A stretch of 64,000 nucleotides of DNA, from the NCBI GenBank assembly GCA_038025085.1, contig CM076151.1, positions 10,383,501 to 10,447,500 of the forward strand, read 5' to 3'. How positions within the stretch are numbered: the first letter of the stretch is position 1; each line of letters begins with the position of its first letter. Shown piece by piece: positions 10,662 to 21,089 of this stretch. The translations under genes were made by a program, and so were the position numbers. The notes beneath the pieces were generated by a model, which was given only the letters and a program-made list of their open reading frames with translations, was not told the origin of the DNA and did not search any database. The DNA is from Tetragonia tetragonoides. Its lineage: Eukaryota > Streptophyta > Magnoliopsida > Caryophyllales > Aizoaceae.

Positions 10662-13600
10662 TCATATAACGACTACATCAACCCTAGACGGAACTACCAT
10701 GGCTAGTTTCCTAGCACGGCTTCTATATTCTTCTATTCTTACCATATTGGCAAACTCAATTGAAGTTCCAACAAACAAGCGAGGATCACAAATGAACTTC
10801 TCAAGCATGAAGGCATTTTTAACAATGTATAATGCTAATGATAAATCTTCATCAGTAAACGAACTAAATGCACCAACCCATTCCAACTTCCGCAAGTGAG
10901 GAAGTGTGCCCGTAGATTCCCTATCCCCTTCTTCCAACCAATGTTTCACATCCTCGATAGTATACTCCTCTACATCCGAGTCCGAGTTCGAGTTCGAGCC
11001 AGAGTTCAAGTCCGAGTCCAAGTTCGAGCCAGAATCCTGATCCGAGTCCGAGTTCGAGCCAGAGTCCTGGTTTGAGTCCGAGTCCAAGTTCGAGCTAGAG
11101 TCTGAGTCCGAGCCCGAGCCCGAGCCCTAGTTATTGGCAGCCATTTCTCTAAATCGATGTAACTGCAACATTTTTTAGCATTTTGTTAAGTTCATCACAA
11201 CATCAAATGCAAATTAAAAACATAAACTCTCCATCTCTCATCCCTGGTCCTTCCACGGACAAACATTGTTAGTACTATAAAGCCAACTCATCATGGGTAA
11301 GAGTTCTAAATGGATCTTCCATTTGTGGATATCCAATCCATTTGATTCGACTTTATGGGAAACACCAGAAAAATGGATTATTTTGCAAACGACAAATAAA
11401 GGGTGATAAATCAAGTGTACTAACTATTACAATAGCTTAATCAATTAAACACCCAAACTGTTTCTATCCCTAGTTCTGGGTGATGAATTTCATTTTCCAA
11501 TTAAATAGGGGATAAATCAGCGTAATTAATGGTGGGGAAATTCATCACTTTAAAGGTTCGTTTACAAGTAGTTTTTTGAAATTAGTAAAACGAAATAGAT
11601 GTGAGTACGATAAACTTAACTTCCATGTATGGCCCAAAATACAAACATTATTGGTCGATATGTCCTTAAATTCCTTCATAAGATTATCATAATAGCAACA
11701 AAAAGTATCCATTAAGTTTCCAAAAAATCAACAAAACTCCAACAAGTTCCAGTACTCGTAGAAAGATCCCAAGAAGAAGAAAAAAAAAACACACACACAC
11801 AACCAAGTTATGACAAATTCCAATTCCAACACCAAATTTCTAGCTTAAAACAAAACAAACATGCCCTAAACATATGATCATGAATGTACTAAAATTTCAC
11901 ATCAAACATTATCATGTAACACATTAAGAGTGACCTAGATGTTACAAGTATGACCAAATTGGTATCAAATAAATCCCCAACATAATATTAATTAGGAAAA
12001 TTCGATGAAATAATCCGAAATTTGAGCGTTCCGATAAAAATAAATTCAAGTTGCAAGTTCTACAAAAATAATCCCAAATTGTAACTTTTGTCACAAAGAT
12101 GGACCGTCCAATGCCGTTACTATTAGTGCTATTAAACCTATTTATTATTAATCATTACATTACAGATTTGTATTAATAGTTAATGATAAAATATTTAAAA
12201 ATATATATATAATAAGCCCCCCATGAAATTATACTTCTCTCCTCCTCACCATTTAAGCCACCATCTCACCACCATCGAATTTTAACCACCACATCCCTAC
12301 TCTCTCTCCTCCTCACCATCTCAGCCACCAGCCCACCACCACCAAATTTCGACCACCCCCTTCCTTCTCCTCATCATCTCAGCCACCAGTCCAGTACCTC
12401 TTCATCATCACCATCATCCTCACAGGTTCTCCACTATCTCTTCATCATCACCGTCATCCTCACCTCATTTTCTCTCTCCCAACGGCAACCGTAATTGTAT
12501 CATAAATTGGGCTAGAAAGAAGGTCGGGTACAAGTAAACCCAATTGGGCATCTTGAAATAATCCAAACTTGGGTATTCTAGTAAGAAAGAACCAAACAAA
12601 ACTCCCAAACCAAAACCCAGGGGAAGTAAAAAAAAGAAAAACTAGCTATCAAGTTGTTTCTTTAAGTAAAATTCAGCATTACCCAAGATTGATTTTGAGT
12701 TTTCTGACATGGGTTTTGTTTTCTATGGCAGAACAATATCTGGGCAGTTTGAAGTAACCCAAAATATTGGTATTTTCGTTGGAAAAACACCAAACAAAAT
12801 CCACATAACAAAACCCAGAAAAGGTGACAAAAATGGAAATGGCAGCTCAATTAAGGCGAGGGATATCTCGCCAATTCCCCCTTAAAATCAGGGAGAAGAG
12901 AGAGAGACAGGAGAGGGGTGAAAGGAAGAGGAGAGAGAGACACGACCAAACCACCCCTCCCCTTCTCGTTGTAACCAGCATCATCAATTCGGAGTTGGAG
13001 AGAGAAAATGGGAGGAGAGAGAAAGAGGAAGATGGCGGTGATGATGATGGCGGTGGGAGCGAAATTGGTGGTGGAGATGGCAGTAATGTGCATAAGAGAT
13101 GAGGTAAGGTAGTGGTTCTGGTGGAAGGGGGAGGTGGATCGGTAGTGGCCTGGGTTGATGCCTTGATGGAGGAGATAGAATTGAGAGGGGTAGTTTTTTT
13201 TTTTTCAAGTTTAAACAATTTAGTTAACGTTATCGGTTAAATTAGTGCTAAAGTGTGACGGAGCTTAACGGTGTTATGAGCGAGTTCATTTTGTGATAAA
13301 AGTTATAATTTGGGATTATTTTTATAGAACTTGCAACTTGAGATTATTATTGTTGGGCCGTTTAAATTTCGGATTATTTTTATCGAATTTTCCTATTAAT
13401 TATTAGGTCAAATAATATTTATTATCATAACCTCAATAATTCATAATAAGAGTTGATCACAAATAAGCATAAATCAAATCATCGTAAAATGATTACAAAA
13501 AATCTACCAAAAAAATCATTAAAAAAAATCAAATGTCTATACATAAAGACGCCATTTTTTAAGAGCATAGAGTGCGCCACAAATGATTGTAATGTAAGCA

Positions 13601-14643
13601 AACAATTAATACAAAAAATAAATCAGCAACTGTATTGTATAGGTGGGTATATAGTTGTAAAATCAGCAGGGTATTGTGGTCATTTCACCACAAATAAGTT
13701 ACTAAATTAAAAAACATGATGTTTAGTGTAAATATTGTTTACCTCCAATATGCATTCTTGTAACAAAGGACATGCCTCCATGAAATATCTCAAAGCATGA
13801 ATGCACTCATAGAAAACATAGACTTCCAGTTCCAACTGCTTGACATTTTCAAAAGGAGGAATAACATAATCTTCAAAAATCTAGCAATAAGAAAGAAAAC
13901 AGATTATAAACATCTTACCAATTTCACAATAAACGAGTAACAAGTAGAACACAAAAGGCTATAGAATCTACCTTTTTCATCGTCAAACAAAGGCAAAGCT
14001 TCGACAAATGAGCTGAGAAGTGTTTGATCGGCAAGAAATTTGGAAGCATGCTAGTGACATAATCATCACCAAAACATGCTTCAACAAGTGAAGGAACACT
14101 ACAATACTGAACATTAGATTGTATGTTCAAAATATGTTCAAGTAACTCTCCACTAATGTTAACATCACTCAAATGTAGAGATCTTAGAAAATTACTGCCA
14201 CTCTCACAAAGAAACCCCTCAAAAACATGGGGTTGCAAGGTGTAACAAGGATTCGAATTTTTAATCAAAGTTAAACATAAATCCAAATTCAAATCCTTGA
14301 CCCTTCTCGAGAGAGCAAATTTAATCCATGCATCAATATGATTTGCATCATTTTCATCCAATCGAAAACGAATACTAAAGACATTGATGACTGAAGCACA
14401 ATGGAAACTCACTACTTGGTTTACCCAACTCACGAATCTAAGCTTCTCAACTTGAAGAGACTTGAGATTACGCCGAATTTCGCTCAATGGCTCTGAACCA
14501 TTGAAGTCCAAATTAGATAATTGAGTGGTCAAATTTCTCCAATTACTAGAAAGAATGCTAGTTTTGAAAGCATCCTTGAACTCAAGAAAAGATAAAATGG
14601 AGAGAAGAATATCATCAGCCAAATTGTTGAACTTGTCCTCCAT
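10662..14643 (-). CDS. F-box/LRR/FBD-type protein
   Basis: Three exons on the minus strand: 14643-13972, 13880-13743 and about 11126-10662, all phase 0, predicting about 424 residues. Exon 1 starts with an F-box (residues about 5-45, FNNLADDILLSILSFLEFKDAFKTSIL with a SNWRNL core), the Skp1-binding module of SCF ubiquitin ligases. It is followed by degenerate LRRs (HVFEGFLC, LRSLHLSDVNISG). Exon 2 reads IFEDYVIPPFENVKQLELEV and CPLLQECILE. Exon 3 ends with an FBD-like domain (GTLPHLRKLEWVGAF, ALYIVKNAFMLEKFI). Between exon 2 and the FBD is a Ser/Asp/Asn-rich stretch encoded by a hexanucleotide repeat. The exon 3 acceptor is uncertain: a better TTGCAG upstream would bring an in-frame TAG, so I use the ACTAG ending at 11127. 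Intron 2 (about 2.6 kb) contains a Mutator-like element. The substrate is unknown. Confidence 0.7.
10976..11126 (-). repeat. Coding hexanucleotide repeat (Ser/Asp/Asn)
   Basis: Plus-strand GAGTCC/GAGTTC/GAGCCA hexamers are repeated over about 150 bp. On the minus strand they encode runs of SD, SN and GS dipeptides at the start of the last F-box exon. Such repeats change length easily. Confidence 0.75.
11995..13393. mobile_element. Non-autonomous Mutator-like element with 9-bp target duplication
   Basis: The 1399-bp element is flanked by a perfect 9-bp duplication, TATTAATTA, at 11986-11994 and 13394-13402. Its ends (GGAAAATTCGAT and inverted ATCGAATTTTCC) open long imperfect inverted repeats of about 105 bp that weaken out to about 160 bp. 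A 9-bp duplication and long terminal repeats are MULE hallmarks. There is no transposase; the interior has CACCAT-rich sequence and two related segments at about 12540-12640 and 12745-12835. It lies in intron 2 of the F-box gene. Confidence 0.88.
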
Positions 14644-15339
14644 AGCTTTGTCCTGTACATATGGTTAAGACGAGATACAGTCAATTGCAAATTTAGTCAG
14701 ATGCTAATTGACCTTGGCTTGGCCAATGGTAAGAAGCTCGACAAAGCCAAGTTCTTAAGTAATCCAGAGTAAGCATTGAAGTACATAGTCCTAACCTTAT
14801 AATTCGGATTAAAGACTTAAATTCACAAAAGATTTGACATTGCCGACCAATAATAGAAGTATGTCAATTGCCGAAATATCAGAACAAGTCACGAAAAAAT
14901 GACTTATATTATGAAACGGAGGGAGTAATATCCAGACTATTGTTAAAGATACAGGTTCTTGTTAAAGATATCGAGGCTGCAAATTCTTCCCACCGCATAT
15001 ATTTCAAGGTTTGAGCACCAATTCTTATGCTATGCTCTTCTGTTGATGTTGGCAAAGGCCACATGGCAGCTAGCTGCACAGTGCACTGATTATCGGGCCC
15101 ATTATTCACAAAACGTTCCGAGATTGATCAGTCGGATCAATTAATCGGGCCCATCATCAGGATCAAGGTAAATACTTCGCATCATGTTCGTATTTCGCTT
15201 CCGCTGTAAGTGCTATATTTTTGCATTTCTTATGGTTATGATATAGAGGGAAAATCTATTATGATTGATGGTTTCGACATATAGAAGATGAAATTTGACT
15301 ATTTGAGTTTCAAATTGATCCTTGCACGAATTGGGTAGA
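14644..15339. other. Spacer between F-box gene and RING-H2 pseudogene
   Basis: It contains an isolated Stowaway-type right end (GAAACGGAGGGAGTA, about 14915-14929) with no visible partner. The part from about 15040 may be the eroded N-terminal exon of the following RING gene, but I cannot read it securely. Confidence 0.4.
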
Positions 15340-16784
15340 AAGTAGTCCAATTCCACAACTAAACTTTTATGGTCGATTATATACTTTATGATATCAAAAG
15401 AATATGTATTGAAGATCCAAACCACTGCCTTCCTCAAAAGCTCATGTCTCTTAATCTTTGCTAAAACTCCATTTTGGTTAGGAGGAGTTGAATCCGTTAG
15501 GCTGTATAAGTGCCCGGCGAATGGTGATTACAGAGATGGTGATCGAATTGATTGCCTTAGCAATTCAGATTATGCTGTTGTAAGTGTAGGGCCTAATACC
15601 ACTTTACATTATCCCAATTGCACATTGTGGACGACTGTGTTCGTCCCATACGACCGATGTGAATTCACTGGGTAGGCTTTTAAGTATTTCCCTTTTTTGG
15701 GGTGGTAAGTTAAATTATCCATCTTTTTTTTTTTTCCCTTTTTGAATCTTCTTTGTTTTCTTAATTTCAAAAGAAAACAATAAACTTGTTTTTAAATAAA
15801 AAAAAGCGAAAATGTTATTTATCGATTCTATTTACTTTTTAAATAAAGAACGAAGATTATTGATTGTCGCAGTTTCATCAAACAGGGAGTTTTTCGAGAA
15901 TACTTGCATGCATTTTGAGAATACTTGACAAATTAGAGCTGTTGTTCCTCTTGTCTTCGTTAGAAATTATCTTGTATTAGAAAAAAACTTTTTTTTCTCT
16001 CCCTATTATCCCTCATAAACTACCCCTTTGCAATATCATTGCCCCTATTTTCGGCTTCTAATTAAGAAGTTTAAAACACCCCCTAGCACACCAAGAAGCA
16101 GAAGCTCCAATTGCCTCTACTTTAGGCCGGGTCTCCTAGGGGTTGTTTTGAATGTCTTAGAAACTGAAGTAGGGTTGAGGAGGGGATGATTTGTGAGAGC
16201 AAAAGGGGATAAAAAGGTGAAGATACTTAAAAGTTAGGTCAAATATCACCTTAGTAAGTAACAAAACTTGTTTTGTTTAATGATAAATAGGGAAGAAAAA
16301 AGAATCAAAGAGAGAGCGATATGGAGCACTTGCAGGAGCACTTTCAGTTATGCTGGTACCTGTAATATTGGTACTGATTCCTTTTGTCATGTGGATACGT
16401 GTTGTTTGCATCCGGTGGCGACAACGCCGAAGTCAATCAGCTGACACTACAATTGTTACTAACGACACTAATTCAACTATTGATAACCACCAAGCAACCA
16501 CCACAGCAACAATAATAGGAGCTGGTCTTGATCAGATCATGATTGACTCGTATCCAACGGTGGTCATTGGTGAGAGTGGCCGTCTGATCAAACCGGATTA
16601 TGACGCGTGTCCCATATGCTTGTCCAATTATGCCCCTAAGGAAACCCTCAAAATCATACCTGAGTGTCTTCATCGCTTCCATGTTGGTTGTATTGATCCA
16701 TGGCTTCTCTCAAAGGCAACTTGTCCTGTTTGCAGAATTTCTCTTCCCCTTCATCATAATCTCATTTTGTCTGCCTTTACTTAA
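15340..16784 (+). pseudogene. ATL21-type RING-H2 receptor-like E3 ligase, frame-broken
   Basis: The family has a signal peptide, an extracellular GUB_WAK_bind domain, a membrane segment and a RING-H2. Here the GUB_WAK motif is readable from about 15371 (VDYI, IEDPNHCLPQKLMSLNL) but hits TAA at 15462; a one-base shift restores AKTPFWL and YKCPANGDYRDGDRIDCL until 15675. After an intron-like gap the frame resumes at about 16317 ([11 protein letters not shown], then a hydrophobic segment [18 protein letters not shown]). The RING-H2 is complete at about 16607-16732: CPICLSNY, then [15 protein letters not shown] and TCPVCR, with all eight zinc ligands. The frame ends with TAA at 16784. The N-terminal cysteines and signal peptide are not recognisable. 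The frameshift and missing parts argue for a pseudogene, although the 145-residue 3' frame could still encode a short membrane RING protein. Confidence 0.65.
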
Positions 16785-17231
16785 TTGTAAACTTGTACTG
16801 TTAAGTCTGACGCACAATCTGCTGCATATATATTTGTGCTCGTTTTCATTATTAATTATGTACTTGCAAATCAGTTCCTACTTTATTTACAAATTCATCC
16901 TTAATACTCCTTAAATAGGTGCCAACCATCATGGGCGCCACCTAGAGTTAAAAGGTCATATCGTAAGTGATTAGTATCTCCTGACAAAAGGAGTGTTGCT
17001 ATCAAAAACAATTCTCTGTCCTCTCCCCTCCCCCCCCCCCCACCCCCACCCCCACAAAAAGAAAAATGGTCTCATTTGTCTTGTACAGAATCACTTACAT
17101 TATTCTGCACTGGATTGACGTGTGTAACAATGTTATGAAAATGGTGCATGTTGTTAGCTTGATATTCATGTTTTGCATGGCTGAATAAGATGGTTAATTG
17201 GTTTGTTGAAAGGGGAATTTATGACTCATGA
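16785..17231. other. Spacer with 95-bp dispersed repeat copy 1
   Basis: Probable 3' end of the RING gene, then a repeat at 16951-17040 ending in a C-rich run. No gene is seen. Confidence 0.5.
16951..17045 (+). repeat. Dispersed 95-bp repeat, copy 1
   Basis: It begins AAAGGTCATATCGTAAGTGA and ends in TCCTCTCCCCTCC plus a C run. Almost the same sequence occurs at 20619-20716, with one clear base change (GATTAG against GATGAG). The interior contains the inverted pair CTCCTGAC-AAAAGGAG. Probably part of a mobile element. Confidence 0.8.
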
Positions 17232-18604
17232 ATCCATGATTAGTGGAATATTTTATAAATAGTATGAAGAGAGTGGAATCCAAGGGGGTTTCAGTCGCCT
17301 ATATCCGAGTGATTAAGGATATATATGAGGAAGTGAGGACTAGGGTCAGGATTACAGGAGGGGAAACTGAGCAATTTTCTATAGATATTGGGTTACATCA
17401 AGGGTCATCGTTGAGTCCCTTCTTATTCGCAACCGTTATGGATGAGCTCACTAAGACTATCCAGGGGGATGTGCCTTGGTGTATGTTGTTTGCCGACGAC
17501 ATTGTCTTGATAGACGAAACTAGAGAAGGTGTTAATGCCAAACTAGAACTTTGGTGGGATACACTAGAGTCAAAGGGATTTAAGTTAAGTAGGACAAAGA
17601 CCGAGTACTTGGAATGCAAATTTACAGGAGATGGGGTTGCCTCGGAGATGGAGATTAAGATTGGTACTGAAGTGGTACCGAAGAGGGATTGTTTCAAATA
17701 TCTCGGTTCAATCATACAGGACAACGGCGAGATTGATGATGACGTGACGCATCGTATCAGAACATGGTGGCTAAAGTGGAGGAGTGCACCGGGAGTTCTA
17801 TGTGATAGAAAAATCCCACTAAAACTTAAAGGCAAATTTTATCGTACAGCCATCAGGCCAGCTATGCTATATGGGGTGGAGTGTTGGCCGGTGAGGCAGG
17901 TGCATGTGCAGAAGATGCGGGTGACCGAGATGAGGATGCTTAGATGGATGTGCAACTCTACAAGAAGAGATAGAATTAGGAACGAAGTGTTGAGAGGCAA
18001 GGTGGGAGTGACCGATATTGACAACAAGATGCGAGAAACAAGGCTTAGGTGGCTTGGGCATGTGAGGAGGAGACATCGAGATGCACCGGTGAGAAGGTGT
18101 GAGAGAATTACACTTAGAGACTGTAAACGAAGAAGAGGACGCCCGAAGAAGACTTGGGGAGAGGTAATCAGGCAGGATTTGACCCTTCTAGATCTTACCG
18201 AGGACTTGGTCCTAGATAGGAAATTATGGCGTAGCAAGATTCGTGTAGAGGATCCTCGTTAGATTATGGTTGTGCAATGGCTAGTACTAGAGGTTGATTC
18301 ATTTTGTTTATAGCCTGTAGCGTCTCCGTCACTTTATGTTGTTCAATTAGTAATATCTTGTGTTAGTATGTTTACTGCTTTACTTCTCTTGCCCTTTTGA
18401 TCATTCTTTATTGCTTTTTCAAAAAAAAAAAAGCTTTTTGAAAATGTATTAAAAAACAAAAAAAAGTTTTTGTGGGTCTTTCGGAAACAGTCTCTCTTCT
18501 AGGCGACTAGTTAGGGGTAAGATTGCGTACATCTGGACCTCCCCAGATCTCGCCCTAGGCGGGATACTTACTGGGTTGTTGTTGTTGTGTTATTGTTGTA
18601 GGGA
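17232..18604 (+). mobile_element. 5'-truncated RTE-type LINE
   Basis: An open frame from about 17243 to 18262 (about 339 codons) encodes the second half of a reverse transcriptase and its C-terminal region. Visible motifs are [12 protein letters not shown], the catalytic box MLFADDIVL (residues about 81-89), [50 protein letters not shown] and [10 protein letters not shown]. These are characteristic of plant RTE elements. The endonuclease and the front of the RT are missing. The 3' region GCGTACATCTGGACCTCCCC leads into a (TTG)n-type tail at about 18576-18600, as usual for RTE. The frame has no internal stop over its remaining length, so the insertion is fairly young. There is no ATG at the start; the copy is immobile by itself. 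Confidence 0.88.
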
Positions 18605-19754
18605 GTAATATCCATCTACAGTACCCTCTTGTTTCAAAATTTCTTTTCCGCATGCCAAGAATGATCCTAGCACTGTTAAAACTCCATTTGAGAGATGACA
18701 TGTCACCTTAGGCAGCTCAGTTGTTTGAGCTTTTGATTCAAATCAAATTGACATAAAACAAAGTGAATATAAAATACAAGAACCGAGTGCTCTAATATTT
18801 CTCTCTTTACCATTTCTTATCAGCGCTAAAATTTAAGAACACAATTCGAATTTTTTTTTTTCTCGACAAGATTGCCACAATCAAATCACAATGCCAATTT
18901 AGACCCAAACACTTAAGTGTGATTTTTAATCTTCAACGACTATTTCTCTGTACAAAGGGGAGCAAAATCAAGAAACCACAAACCTTGTACATGAAAATCA
19001 GCTGGAGTTTTTGTTTTGGACCTCCAATAATGGGGTTTTGGTTCTAACATTTTCTGGGCCATTTTCGTGTTCGGTTTTTATTGATTGATGGTGTAGTAGA
19101 TCGTGGATGATGGTGGTGGTGGGGTGGCTGCAGTGCAGTGAAGAGGGGGGGGGGGGGTTAGCAACTTAGCATAGTGGTGGTTGCAGTAGCGGCGACGACG
19201 GTGGTGGGCACAGACCCAAATTTAGTCTTTTTTTAAAGATAAAGCGAGGTTATTCATCTTCTCTATTCAGTAAAGATCACAACTTTTTTCTTTCACCTCT
19301 GTTTCAATCTGTCACTTGTCAGATGTACCAAAACCCAAAACACAACACAAATTGATTTAAGGAATCAATTCTAGCACATTATAGTCCCCAAAGAGTAAAG
19401 CTTTAGAAGAGACCTAAAAATTAAAAATATAAATAAAAAAAAAGTACCACAAATAAAGCTTCAGTAAACATCACAACTTTCAATTCAATACTAAAAGACT
19501 CGTCCTAAGCAGGATTGAAAAGTTCAGGAGCATTGAAAAATCAAACAAACAAACGCGAGCAATCAAACAAACTGAGAGTAAATATTTAAATCAAAAGAAC
19601 GCAGACCAAATTTCCAGAACAAGCAAGTAATTCTGCAAATATGCACAAATAAACCAAACAAATATTACTTGGTAGATATTTGACCAATAAAATCAACAAT
19701 TGAAATACTAGTACTCTATATATCACCAGGAATCAAAGGAGCAAGGAATTTTAC

Positions 19755-20037
19755 CTCGTCCAACTTTTTTGATGGTCGAACGTAAATAAAACCCCCAAAT
19801 CGAACGTCTAATCGCAAGTGCTCCCCAAATTCGAAAAGAAACCCAATTTAGGGTTCTTCGAGTATAAAGCTTCAATTCCAGTAACCCAGCAAGTTTTTCG
19901 CTCGAAAAAAAAGGAATAGAGAGAGCAATTGAGGAAGTCAGGAAGACAAAGAGTGAGATACTATCTGGGTTGGGGGCGGGAAGGAGGGCCAATTCTGTTG
20001 TGCTGCATCGCATTAATTTTCTTTTCTTTTTTTCCAT
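19755..20037 (-). other. Possible orphan first exon (5' UTR)
   Basis: On the minus strand this segment has the composition of a plant 5' leader (CT-rich, CCCTAAATTGGGTTTC) and ends in GACGAG followed by GTAAAATTCC, a credible splice donor. No coding exon follows toward lower coordinates, where the LINE now sits. It could be the start of a lost gene or a chance match. Confidence 0.25.
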
Positions 20038-20284
20038 TAAGACAGTGCGTTATTATTCCGTTGTTCTTGATATTTACGCTTATGTTGTTTAACTCATAGG
20101 AAAATAAGGTCAAATATTTAGAAATATAGAGGTTATAATCTTACTAAAAAGTGACAATTATCTCACCATATGTTTTTTTTTGGGATATAGATGTTTAGTT
20201 TATTGAGTACTTATAAGCCTTTTTTGTCCAATCAAAAAAAAAAAGAAGCCTTTTTTGCATGGATCAAACTTTCATAATAATGAA

Positions 20285-20618
20285 CCATTAGTCATACATA
20301 ATTATACAAAAGTTTAAAAAAACATTAGTCTAATTATTCATAAAAATTTAATACTTCACTAAGGATAATCTAATTGTTTGTAAACGTAAGGTTCATTAAA
20401 AATAGTCTAAAAGTATTCATAATTATAAACGTAAAGTTCACTAAAAACAATCTAATAGTTCATAACCAATAAATATAATTTTTATTTAAAATAATCTAAT
20501 AGTTCATAAAACTATGAATGTAAGGTTCATTTAAAATTGTCTAATAGTTCATAAGCAATAGATGTAAGGTTCATTAAAATTAGTCGAACCATTCATATGT
20601 TATCAATATAATGTTCAT
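20285..20618 (+). repeat. Degenerate minisatellite, about 45-bp unit
   Basis: About seven imperfect tandem units of about 45 bp, each with the pattern TCTAATAGTTCATAA, then a short variable part, then TGTAAGGTTCATTAAAA. It directly abuts the second 95-bp repeat. Confidence 0.75.
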
Positions 20619-20716
20619 AAAAGGTCATATCGTAAGTGATGAGTATCTCCTGACAAAAGGAGTGTTGCTATCAAAAACAATTCTCTGTCCTCTCCCCTCC
20701 CCCCCCCCCCCCCAAA
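20619..20716 (+). repeat. Dispersed 95-bp repeat, copy 2
   Basis: Near-identical to 16951-17045, again ending in a long C run. See that entry. Confidence 0.8.
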
Positions 20717-21089
20717 CAAGAAGTTTTTGCCCTGTATACAAGCAAAAACATTAATAGTTAATAAGCTTTTACATTTTGTTTGGGGGTACTTGTCAAAGTT
20801 GAAAATGTTTGGGTGTTCTTAGCAAAAACTCCAAACTTTTTGGGGGTTTTCACCAATTTGCCCCAATTTTAATTGTAACACATGTCACTATTTACAATCT
20901 ATGACCCTACATACTATAAAAAGTGACATCCTCATACAAGTTTTGTTTCAAATGTCAATGGCATATTTGAGCAATTGAGCCTTTTGGGCCTTGCTTTACA
21001 ATGTACTCTATCAAATAACTATGATAGTACTGTTAAAAAGTTGCACTGATGTGTCATTCAGAATCTTGAATCTACACATTTTGTTTCTT

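Larger units (their letters stand above)
18605..21089. other. Intergenic region, LINE to TBL fragment
   Basis: It contains GGTGG-rich low-complexity sequence (19100-19210), a possible orphan 5'-UTR exon on the minus strand (19755-20037), a minisatellite (20285-20618) and the second 95-bp repeat copy. No coding gene is supported. Confidence 0.5.

Noticed and set aside
12824..13218. Overlapping frames on both strands, Arg/Glu-rich or Ser/Pro-rich
   Set aside because: Low-complexity sequence inside the Mutator-like element; no domain and no conserved start.
17398..18237. Minus-strand frames opposite the LINE
   Set aside because: Shadows of the reverse transcriptase frame.
20260..20720. CRISPR-like regularly spaced repeats
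   Set aside because: Units are contiguous and degenerate with no unique spacers, in a plant nuclear context.
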